Shown one piece after another: positions 42,285-52,728 of a stretch of 64,000 nt of DNA. The DNA lies in contig NC_087062.1 of the NCBI RefSeq assembly GCF_963678635.1, positions 99,747,705-99,811,704 on the forward strand. The letters are read 5' to 3'. The stretch's first letter is position 1. Every line of letters begins with the position of its first letter. The notes under the pieces were generated by a model. It saw nothing but the letters and a program-made list of their open reading frames with translations, ran no database searches and was not told where the DNA came from. This stretch comes from Symsagittifera roscoffensis. Its lineage: Eukaryota > Xenacoelomorpha > Acoela > Convolutidae. Made by a program: the position numbers and the translations under genes.

Positions 42285-42601
42285 CTGGAAGAGGTGACCA
42301 GCCGAGTGGGAAAGTGGTTCAGGGAAACTTGAGCTGAACCAATAGGAGACTGGACTGGAACAGGTGACCAGTCGAGTGGGAAAGCAGCCAAGAAGGATTT
42401 GGCAATTCTCGAGTTCTCAAGTTGGGCAGAACGGGTATCGTTAAAATCCACATTACATTATAGGAGATAAGCGTAAAATAGGATAAGCGACATCCCCCGG
42501 TTTTGAGGAACGTTTTTACTTGAGCAGGCCTGGAGACAGGTCTACGGTTTTCTCTTGAGAGGTTTAGCACCCGGCGCTTAAGGTAATTTTAGGCTTAAGA
42601 A

Positions 42602-42635
42602 GGGGGGCTAAAAAGGGGGGAGGTTAGAAGGGGGG
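42602..42635 (+). other. G-run cluster in element 2 leader
   Basis: Three runs of six G (42,602-42,607, 42,615-42,620, 42,630-42,635) lie within 34 nt. The same cluster is at 48,938-48,971. It could form a G-quadruplex in the RNA; this is untested. Confidence 0.5.
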
Positions 42636-43203
42636 CTGGTTAAGTTAGAGGTTGGCGGTTGTAAATTGTAAAAAGGTGGAAATTAGAGTAACTAATTAGT
42701 CGACATCGTTGACTTAGTTACATTAGAAATTAACACGCGTTGGTAATATTAGGTGGAGATCGAAATTTGAACTCGAGTTAAGGAAGGTACCCTGGTCGGA
42801 TTGGTAGGGGGGAAGGGACATAGACAGTTTTTGTAATACCCCATAAGATCGCTAGCAGGGGGGAAGGAAAACGCGTGGCAATTAGGTACCAGACATATTT
42901 TTTAGACGAAAGGTAGACATTGGTCACCTTTGAATTTCAGGTGGACTCATTTTTCTGTTTTTATTATTTTTCTTACTTAGATTTTTGTTGCATTTTAGTG
43001 AGGATTTGTGTTTGGTTTTATACGAACAGGTGATCACAAGATACCTGCGCACCTACATTGAAATAGAAACAACCAAAAAGAAGAGGGGGTCAGCATTTGG
43101 CTTTTAAGAGAGGGTTTTTGGGAAAATTTTACTAGAGCTTGAGTGGTGGTACAAGGTACGGTGATTCAAGAAGACCCTACAACGAGGAAGACACTCCGTG
43201 ACG

Positions 43204-43875
43204 AGTCTTGGGACAGTACCGAAGAAGTCTTGGGACAGAGCAGTCTTGGGACAGTGGTCTTGGGACAGTGGTCTTGGGACAGTGGTCTTGGGACAGGGTC
43301 TTGGGACAGGGTCTTGGGACAGGGTCTTGGGACAGTGGTCTTGGGACAGGGTCTTGGGACAGTGGTCTTGGGACAGTGGTCTTGGGACAGTGGTCTTGGG
43401 ACAGGGTCTTGGGACAGGGTCTTGGGACAGGGTCTTAGGACAGTGGTCTTGGGACAGGGTCTTGGGACAGGGGTCTTGGGACAGTGGTCTTGGGACAGGG
43501 GTCTTGGGACAGGGTCTTGGGACAGTGGTCTTGGGACAGTGGTCTTGGGACAAGGGTCTTGGGACACTAGTCTTGGGACACTAGTCTTGGGACACTAGTC
43601 TTGGGACACTACCCTTGGGACACTAGTCTTGGGACAGTAGTCTTGGGACACTAGCCTTGGGACACTGGTCTTGGGACACTGCCCTTGGGACACTAGTCTT
43701 GGGACAGTAGTCTTGGGACAGTAGTCGTGGGACACTAGCCTTGGGACACTAGTCTTGGGACAGTAGTCTTGGGACACTAGTCTTGGGACAGTAGTCTTGG
43801 AACAGTGGCCTTGGTACAAGGGTCTTAGGACACTAGCGGAGAGTACTGTGATAGTGACGAATAGTCTTGGGACGG
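43204..43875. repeat. Minisatellite, unit GTCTTGGGACA(S)N(1-3), first copy
   Basis: About fifty head-to-tail copies of an 11-15-bp unit, GTCTTGGGACAGTG, GTCTTGGGACAGG or GTCTTGGGACACTA, lie in the leader upstream of gag. Long open frames on both strands (SWDSGLGT..., VPRPLSQD...) are a by-product of the repeat period and are not genes. The second copy at 49,540-50,240 is about two units longer. Confidence 0.95.
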
Positions 43876-44128
43876 TATAAAAATTGAAGTAAAATTACAA
43901 CAAGTGTGTCTGAAGACAAAATAAGACAAATCGAAATAGGTACGGTTGAGACCACATTAAGGGAAATTTTTCAAAGGTTTTAGAAAGAGAGCTACAACAA
44001 GGTTTTTAACACGTTGTACAAAATTTGTTACCACAAAAATTTTTTTTTGTTTTATTATTTTTTTTATTCTTAGAATAGAATCGTGTATATAATAAAATTG
44101 TAAATAAAAGCAGTTGTAAATAGAAATA

Positions 44129-46045
44129 ATGAGGCGGAGTAGGGTACCGGTGCTCGAAAAAAGGTCAAGTGGATCAAACACGAAATATAATTCATCGCTG
44201 CGCGGAACGACATCAACGGGCCCAAAGATAACGAAGAAGAACTTTTCAGTTAACATGGTCAGCACAAGGAGTACAGCGGAGAACAGGGCGAAAGAGGGCA
44301 CGGAAGGGGAGCGAGTAGAACCCACCATCGAGATTGATCTAGAGACACTCGATCAAAGTGTGGATGAAACAAGGAAGATGGCGACAGAGTCAACTCCAAT
44401 GCCCAATGCAGAGGAACCGAACCAGAAACCCATAGAGTTCTCACCGATAGATGACGCGGAAGATGCAATAGGCAACACCGAAGAAACGGTGAAAGAAGAC
44501 TCTCAAGTAAAGAGGACATCTTTTACGGAAAAATTGGGAATAATGTTCGGAATAAAAACGAAAGAAAACGTGACTGAAGAACCAAAAGCAGAAAGAGCAC
44601 GAACATTTGGGACAGTGAGCACGAAGACCTCAGAAGCCAATCCAAGAGAGGAACAAGCTAAAGCAGAGGCTACGGCCGAAGAGAGACCGACGGCTGACCA
44701 TGAAGAGACTACCATTGAGCTGGGTGACTTGTTGGCGAAATTAAATCAGATTGACAAAAGACTTAAGCACAGTGAAGAAGACAGAGAGGTGATAAAAAAG
44801 GAGATAAGATACAACAAGCACGAGTATCTAGACAGTTATTTTGCCCTAGCTAAGGCAACAGATGAGAGACTCAAGGAAATGTCAGATAAGGTAGAAGCCA
44901 CCAATGAAGAACGAGAAAAGGACATCAAAACAGACATGCAACAGTTGAAGAACCGATATGATGATGTCAACAGCCAATTAGGAAGCCTGGAAAGGAGAAT
45001 GGACACAATGAGCAGGAGTCAGGCCGAGAGTTCGTGTGCAATACAGGCGAAGTTGGATGCAATCTTGAGAGGTTCTACTCCACAAGAAAGACCGGCAGCG
45101 GATCGTACGCAAGGCACCAGAGTTGACTTTGTAGAACCACAAAGGAACAAACGACAATCGACACCGTTGCCCATAACCAGGGATGCGATAAGCAGAGCAC
45201 CAACAGCTGCGAAAACAATAATGAAGAATGGAACGTCGAATACAACGACTGGTCCGGGAGATTCAACAGCTAACAGCAACACAGGACCGGATGCTATGAC
45301 ATGGGCCAGCACTTGGGAGATGATGAACAGGACTCTAGAGGCCTTCGCCACGAGGAACACTGACTCGAGCGACAGGAGAGAGGGAAAATCAAGAAAGACA
45401 TTCAAGAAGCCAAAAGAATTCAAAGACGACTCCGATGGATGCATTGACACTTGGGTGGAAGTGATGAGATTACATCTAGAACAAGATAACTTGAGTGACG
45501 AAAGACAAGCATGTACAGCCATACTGAGCAACTTGGAGGGAACGGCATTAAAATGCGTGGTCGCAAAGAAGGAGGAAGAACGCGACACCGCGGACAAGAT
45601 CTTCGAGATATTGCTGAATCGATTCGGGTCAGGAATGAAGGGTCACCAAGCGATGATGCGATTTGAAAAGAGAAGGCAGAGGGACGACGAGTCAATAGAT
45701 CGGTTCCTAGATGACCTCGAGAGCTTGAGAAGGAGGAGTGACCCAGAGGAGTCGACAAACAGACGGAACTTTAGCATTGCCTCGAAGTTCATTGATGGGG
45801 TGAAAAGTGATGACTTAAGGACAATGTTAGCAACATACTACACATTGTCGAAGGACAGCGCACCCACCCCAGAAGAAATGAGACAGAAATCAAGAGAATA
45901 CATGCTGATGAAACCTAAGAAGTACTCATATTCTGAAAACAGGAACCACAACCAATCCGCGAGCCATACAATGCTACGATTGGAGCAAACGCTCAGGGGA
46001 ATAAAACAGCTCAAGAACGTTCAAACACAACCATGCCATTGCTAA
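44129..46045 (+). pseudogene. Element 2 Gag, first copy, truncated by duplication
   Basis: The ATG at 44,129 opens a 638-codon frame: a charged N-terminal region, a coiled coil (about 220-300), then the capsid-like region with IDTWVEVMRLHLEQ and LLNRFGSGMKGHQ. After codon ~606 (45,946) the frame enters unrelated duplicated flanking DNA and ends with 33 foreign residues at TAA 46,045. The zinc knuckles and Pol are missing. An alternative start is ATG 44,255. Up to the breakpoint this copy has an intact gag frame, unlike the second copy. Confidence 0.88.
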
Positions 46046-47117
46046 AGCAGAGGTAAGCAAAGTCCATTGCACAAGACTCCACTTGATATGATATCCTTCA
46101 AACTGAGACAACGACATAATCTGCATGTACTAGCATCCATTACTGCCTAAAAATGCACCAGTATTTCCATCGCGTGTACCGGGCTAGAGACGCATCCGCT
46201 CCAGCAAACAGGAAGTAAAAACCACATGCTAGGCTGAATCATTTAGTAATCTGAAGTTCATTTCTTGGTTGATGAAAACCGTTTCAACAACTAATTTCAC
46301 GGACGAATCCGTCACATACTACTTAAAATATTATAAAATCGATGCCTTTTACTCCTTCTGTTCATTGTCTTCGGTTCGAAAAAACGGACCGGTTGCTGGA
46401 AAAGTAGCACCAAACTTTCAAGTTCTTAGAAGCATAACAGCCAACACCATTGGAAAAACTTTGTACGCCAAAAACACCTTTCAAATTTAGAGTTTTAAAA
46501 GAAATATTACACGTTTTTCATGATCCATTGACAAGAAAGTTTTTAATAAAACTAACTTAATTTGAAACACAGTGGAAGCTCCATTTCACAAGCAAAAGAA
46601 TAAGCTCCTTAATCAAAAGCGAAAATATGTCTTGAAGCAAAGAAAAAATTGAAAAGGAAACTCTCCGGCGGGGATATATCGACCTGAAAATCTACCAATA
46701 GACAGGCAAAAACTGATTCCTATTGGCCCAATATATACTTAAAGTTTGTAAAAACCAGTCAGCAATGATGCGGCTTTAGTAGAGCGGATTATCTCAATCA
46801 ATTGAAGAGTTTTTTAAAGCACATTTAATATTGTTCTGACTACTCTCGACTAAAAAGAAAACATGGCGTAGGAACCGTTCTTTAATTTTTTTCAGCCAAA
46901 TGTGACTAAAACGAAAAGTTTGTCACTGTCGAGAAAAACTGGTTCAAAATTTTGGATGCTTAGTCTGTCTAAATTCGACCAAAAAACAAACGAGCAGGCT
47001 TATTCTAGAAGGACAAGCCATGGAACTTTTATTCAAGCCCTAAACACTTAGTTTTACTCCAGAAAAATTATCATTCGATGTTCTTAGCGCAAAATTGAGA
47101 ATAAAAAAGTGAGAATA

Positions 47118-48035
47118 TGTGCCAGTCGGTCATATTTGGAAGTTTGACCTTGAGAGAAGCAAAAAACACTTGATTTTGGAGTGAAATTTAATTTTTCAAA
47201 ATTTCGAATGGAACCTGTCATGCACGATTTTCTCGCGATAACTGAAAATCAGTTAAAAGAAATCAGAACAATTTCAGAACGATTGAGTCACTCACGCGGG
47301 AAAGTTGTAAGAAAAAGCAGTAGGAAATTGCTATTCGCAATTTCCATCACTATCATAATCGAGAGTAGAGCTGTCCCATCTGTGACAGAGACGAGAGCAT
47401 TCCCACGAATTGGATTATAGCGACTGGAGTGTTATTCGGAACTGGACTAGAGTGAACCTTCGGTGGAAAGGTGGACAGCTTGAGTGTCCTAATGGTTCAC
47501 AAGAAAACTATTGTCTAGAGTATAAACTCGTTCTCATTGTTAAAACTATAAAACATTAGACTCATTTAGTTACGTTATTTAATTCTTGAGTTAACTACCG
47601 ACTGGATTATTTCCCACTTCTTGAGCGTGCTACTATGTGAGTACAAATTTAAATTCCTAGAGTGTGTTTTATAATTGTTATGTTGAGGTAGGGCGAGTTT
47701 TAGGTTGATCCATCTGAAATGGATCGAAGTTCCACTGTCTAATAAAAAAGCAACTTAACGGATTGTTCCAACCCGGTTTTTAACGGCGTTCATGTATTTT
47801 GGGTATCTAGAGACCTAAGTATGGGGACGTTTCTAATTCTAGAGTGGGGGGATATTTTAGTAGTAGCCTTTAAGCTGTAACGGGTCGTAGTCTCATGTCA
47901 CAAACGAACCGAACTGGCTCCGACCGTTCTTGAGGTAGAAAAACACAAGAGATAGTGTCCCTGACCCTTGAGCCAGTGGTTATAGGGCCTATTTTTCTTA
48001 AGCCTCATGTGTGACTGCAGTAGACGAATGTTACA
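47118..48035 (+). repeat. 5' LTR of element 2 (second copy)
   Basis: Same as 16,418-17,335; TGTGCC at the start, GTTACA at the end. The boundary is inferred from similarity to element 1's LTR ends and primer-site position. Confidence 0.6.
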
Positions 48036-48046
48036 TAGTGTTTTTA

Positions 48047-48061
48047 TGGCGCTCCTGGGTG
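48047..48061 (+). promoter_or_regulatory. Primer-binding site of element 2 (second copy)
   Basis: TGGCGCTCCTGGGTG, 11 nt after the LTR end; identical to 17,347-17,361. Confidence 0.65.
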
Positions 48062-48520
48062 TTTACGACATCAAGACTACGGAGTCGAACCCACTTGAGA
48101 CAGCTTCGGGCTGAATGCCCATTCTAGAGTACCGGTGGTACGGTTCGACAGGGACGTGCAAACCTTCCGGTTGTACCGTGATAGCTTTTTAAGAAAACTC
48201 GAGAAAATTTCCTGGTACGCTCTCCGAACGAGGCTTAGCTAACCGAGTAAAGGGGGGCAACTAGGGGGACAAAAACACGAGCAAAAAGACAAAAAGCAAA
48301 ACAAAAACCAAAAAAGAATAGAAAAAGGAACAAAAACCATAAAACGAAAAAAGACAGTGACTTTGACACCAGATCAGTTGGATCAAACCTTTATATTAAT
48401 TAAATAGTATACCCATACTGTTTTATAAGTTCGATCGTTTCAATCAACCTAGCAATTTAACCCAGTAACCGTAATAAAGTGCCCGAGTGTGGGGCGTTGT
48501 CAAGGGTTTTCAGATAGTTT

Positions 48521-48725
48521 GGAACTTAGCTGGACCAATAGGAGACTTCACTGGAAGAGGTGACCAGCCGAGTGGGAAAGTGGTTCAGGGACACTTGAGC
48601 TGAACCAATAGGAGACTTGACTGGAAGAGGTGACCAGCCGAGTGGGAAAGTGGTTCAGGGAAACTTGAGCTGAACCAATAGGAGACTGGACTGGAACAGG
48701 TGACCAGTCGAGTGGGAAAGCAGCC
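48521..48725 (+). repeat. 70-bp tandem repeats in element 2 leader
   Basis: Units start at 48,551, 48,621 and 48,691 (the last partial), with a partial unit before them. The first two full units can form TGGTTCAG...CTGAACCA, an 8-bp hairpin. In the first copy of this leader element 1 is inserted exactly between units (17,851 unit, then 42,285). Confidence 0.85.
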
Positions 48726-49539
48726 AAGAAGGATTTGGCAATTCTCGAGTTCTCAAGTTGGGCAGAACGGGTATCGTTAAAATCCACATTACATTATAGG
48801 AGATAAGCGTAAAATAGGATAAGCGACATCCCCCGGTTTTGAGGAACGTTTTTACTTGAGCAGGCCTGGAGACAGGTCTACGGTTTTCTCTTGAGAGGTT
48901 TAGCACCCGGCGCTTAAGGTAATTTTAGGCTTAAGAAGGGGGGCTAAAAAGGGGGGAGGTTAGAAGGGGGGCTGGTTAAGTTAGAGGTTGGCGGTTGTAA
49001 ATTGTAAAAAGGGGGAAATTAGAGTAACTAATTAGTCGACATCGTTGACTTAGTTACATTAGAAATTAACACGCGTTGGTAATATTAGGTGGAGATCGAA
49101 ATTTGAACTCGAGTTAAGGAAGGTACCCTGGTCGGATTGGTAGGGGGGAAGGGACATAGACAGTTTTTGTAATACCCCATAAGATCGCTAGCAGGGGGGA
49201 AGGAAAACGCGTGGCAATTAGGTACCAGACATATTTTTTAGACGAAAGGTAGACATTGGTCACCTTTGAATTTCAGGTGGACTCATTTTTCTGTTTTTAT
49301 TATTTTTCTTACTTAGATTTTTGTTGCATTTTAGTGAGGATTTGTGTTTGGTTTTATACGAACAGGTGATCACAAGATACCTGCGCACCTACATTGAAAT
49401 AGAAACAACCAAAAAGAAGAGGGGGTCAGCATTTGGCTTTTAAGAGAGGGTTTTTGGAAAAATTTACTAGAGCTTGAGTGGTGGTACAAGGTACGGTGAT
49501 TCAAGAAGACCCTACAACGAGGAAGACACTCCGTGACGA

Positions 49540-50240
49540 GTCTTGGGACAGTACCGAAGAAGTCTTGGGACAGAGCAGTCTTGGGACAGTGGTCTTGGGA
49601 CAGTGGTCTTGGGACAGTGGTCTTGGGACAGGGTCTTGGGACAGGGTCTTGGGACAGGGTCTTGGGACAGTGGTCTTGGGACAGGGTCTTGGGACAGTGG
49701 TCTTGGGACAGTGGTCTTGGGACAGTGGTCTTGGGACAGGGTCTTGGGACAGGGTCTTGGGACAGGGTCTTGGGACAGTGGTCTTGGGACAGGGTCTTGG
49801 GACAGGGGTCTTGGGACAGTGGTCTTGGGACAGGGGTCTTGGGACAGGGTCTTGGGACAGTGGTCTTGGGACATTGGTCTTGGGACAAGGGTCTTGGGAC
49901 ACTAGTCTTGGGACACTAGTCTTGGGACACTAGTCTTGGGACACCAGCCTTGGGACACTGGTCTTGGGACACTACCCTTGGGACACTAGTCTTGGGACAG
50001 TAGTCTTGGGACACTAGCCTTGGGACACTGGTCTTGGGACACTGCCCTTGGGACACTAGTCTTGGGACAGTAGTCTTGGGACAGTAGTCTTGGGACACTA
50101 GCCTTGGGACACTAGTCTTGGGACAGTAGTCTTGGGACACTAGTCTTGGGACAGTAGTCTTGGAACAGTGGCCTTGGTACAAGGGTCTTAGGACACTAGC
50201 GGAGAGTACTGTGATAGTGACGAATAGTCTTGGGACGGTA
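49540..50240. repeat. Minisatellite GTCTTGGGACA, second copy
   Basis: The same array as 43,204-43,875, with small differences in unit number and sequence. It lies about 250 nt before gag. Confidence 0.95.
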
Positions 50241-50491
50241 TAAAAATTGAAGTAAAATTACAACAAGTGTGTCTGAAGACAAAATAAGACAAATCGAAAT
50301 AGGTACGGTTGAGACCACATTAAGGGAAATTTTTCAAAGGTTTTAGAAAGAGAGCTACAACAAGGTTTTTAACACGTTGTACAAAATTTGTTACCACAAA
50401 AATTTTTTTTTGTTTTATTATTTTTTTTATTCTTAGAATAGAATCGTGTATATAATAAAATTGTAAATAAAAGCAGTTGTAAATAGAAATA

Positions 50492-51982
50492 ATGAGGCGG
50501 AGTAGGGTACCGGTGCTCGAAAAAAGGTCAAGTGGATCAAACACGAAATATAATTCATCGCTGCGCGGAACGACATCAACGGGCCCAAAGATAACGAAGA
50601 AGAACTTTTCAGTTAACATGGTCAGCACAAGGAGTACAGCGGAGAACAGGGCGAAAGAGGGCACGGAAGGGGAGCGAGTAGAACCCACCATCGAGATTGA
50701 TCTAGAGACACCCGATCAACGTGTGGATGAAACAAGGAAGATGGCGACAGAGTCAACTCCAATGCCCAATGCAGAGGAACCGAACCAGAAACCCATAGAG
50801 TTCTCACCGATAGATGACGCGGAAGATGCAATAGGCAACACCGAAGAAACGGTGAAAGAAGACTCTCAAGTAAAGAGGACATCTTTTACGGAAAAATTGG
50901 GAATAATGTTCGGAATAAAAACGAAAGAAAACGTGACTGAAGAACCAAAAGCAGAAAGAGCACGAACATTTGGGACAGTGAGCACGAAGACCTCAGAAGC
51001 CAATCCAAGAGAGGAACAAGCTAAAGCAGAGGCTACGGCCGAAGAGAGACCGACGGCTGACCATGAAGAGACTACCATTGAGCTGGGTGACTTGTTGGCG
51101 AAATTAAATCAGATTGACAAAAGACTTAAGCACAGTGAAGAAGACAGAGAGGTGATAAAAAAGGAGATAAGATACAACAAGCACGAGTATCTAGACAGTT
51201 ATTTTGCCCTAGCTAAGGCAACAGATGAGAGACTCAAGGAAATGTCAGATAAGGTAGAAGCCACCAATGAAGAACGAGAAAAGAACATCAAAACAGACAT
51301 GCAACAGTTGAAGAACCGATATGATGATGTCAACAGCCAATTAGGAAGCCTGGAAAGGAGAATGGACACAATGAGCAGGAGTCAGGCCGAGAGTTCGTGT
51401 GCAATACAGGCGAAGTTGGATGCAATCTTGAGAGGTTCTACTCCACAAGAAAGACCGGCAGCGGATCGTACGCAAGGCACCAGAGTTGACTTTGTAGAAC
51501 CACAAAGGAACAAACGACAATCGACACCGTTGCCCATAACCAGGGATGCGATAAGCAGAGCACCAACAGCTGCGAAAACAATAATGAAGAATGGAACGTC
51601 GAATACAACGACTGGTCCGGGAGATTCAACAGCTAACAGCAACACAGGACCGGATGCTATGACATGGGCCAGCACTTGGGAGATGATGAACAGGACTCTA
51701 GAGGCCTTTGCCACTAGGAACACTGACTCGAGCGACAGGAGAGAGGGAAAATCAAGAAAGACATTCAAGAAGCCAAAAGAATTCAAAGACGACTCCGATG
51801 GATGCATTGACACTTGGGTGGAAGTGATGAGATTACATCTAGAACAAGATAACTTGAGTGACGAAAGACAAGCATGTACAGCCATACTGAGCAACTTGGA
51901 GGGAACGGCATTAAAATGCGTGGTCGCAAAGAATCTTCGAGATATTGCTGAATCGCGGACAAGATCTTCGAGATATTGCTGA
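50492..51982 (+). pseudogene. Element 2 Gag (second copy), frameshifted
   Basis: Nearly identical to the gag at 44,129 up to 51,932. There, 18 nt are replaced by a 20-nt copy of sequence lying just downstream (TCTTCGAGATATTGCTGAAT). The frame shifts by two and stops at 51,982. The capsid-like region is interrupted in the middle. Confidence 0.88.
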
Positions 51983-52728
51983 ATCGATTCGGGTCAGGAA
52001 TGAAGGGTCACCAAGCGATGATGCGATTTGAAAAGAGAAGGCAGAGGGACGACGAGTCAATAGATCGGTTCCTAGATGACCTCGAGAGCTTGAGAAGGAG
52101 GAGTGACCCAGAGGAGTCGACAAACAGACGGAACTTTAGCATTGCCTCGAAGTTCATTGATGGGGTGAAAAGTGATGACTTAAGGACAATGTTAGCAACA
52201 TACTACACATTGTCGAAGGACAGCGCACCCACCCCAGAAGAAATGAGACAGAAATCAAGAGAATACATGCTGATGAAACCTAAGAAGTACTCATATTCTG
52301 AAAACAGGAACACGCAAGGGGGAAGCCAACCCCAGAGGTCATCATGGTACAAACCTAGAGATGATATGGACAAGCGCAGATCATGCGCGAACTGCGGGTC
52401 AGCGGATCATCATGTGGCTGACTGCACAACGTACAAACAAGGCATGAAGAGCCTAGGTTATGCACCGGATGAGGAGGATATGAGTCAGATGGAGGAACAC
52501 GAGTACTATAATGGCTTAATCATCAAGATAGGCGCCAGATGCTTCTTCTGTAACCAGGAGGGGCACTTCAGAATGGATTGTCCCTTGTTCTGGGAAGCGG
52601 TCAAGGACCAGAATCACCCCAAACATAAGTTGGCATTAGCGGCGGTGCAGAATCAGCGGAACAGGCAAAACGAGTTTGAATCTAGGAACTTGGGGGCACC
52701 AAACACCGATTGCCGACGAAGACAGTGA
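51976..52728 (+). pseudogene. Element 2 Gag C-terminal part: capsid end and two zinc knuckles
   Basis: The gag frame picks up again after the frameshift with LLNRFGSGMKGHQ and contains CANCGSADHHVADC (about 52,387) and CFFCNQEGHFRMDC (about 52,540), two CCHC knuckles about 50 residues apart. It stops at 52,728, about 40 nt into the region open in the pol frame. In element 1 the matching sequence is continuous with pol, so a second frame break lies near 52,690-52,715. Confidence 0.8.

Larger units (their letters stand above)
42285..45946 (+). mobile_element. Element 2, first copy: leader and gag up to the duplication breakpoint
   Basis: Continues the element 2 leader broken at 17,923 and matches 48,621-52,308 (offset 6,336, then 6,363 after the minisatellite). 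It stops inside gag at 45,946, where the sequence jumps to a copy of the DNA that starts at 15,247. Leader length from the LTR end is about 2.4 kb without element 1. Confidence 0.9.
45947..48622 (+). repeat. Duplicated segment, copy 2 (flank + LTR + leader start)
   Basis: The second copy of 15,247-17,922. The flank portion (45,947-47,117) has no recognisable gene. The junction at 45,946/45,947 joins mid-gag to left-flank DNA and marks the breakpoint of a tandem duplication, or of an assembly join. Confidence 0.92.

Noticed and set aside
43104-43598. Open frames of 120-170 codons on both strands over the GTCTTGGGACA array
   Set aside because: They are a consequence of a short repeat without stops in several frames; the two strands encode equally long repeats (VPRPLSQD and WDSGLGT) and there is no independent coding signal.
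52681-52728. Programmed -1 frameshift signal
   Set aside because: No canonical slippery heptamer or clear downstream pseudoknot was seen, and element 1 needs no shift here.
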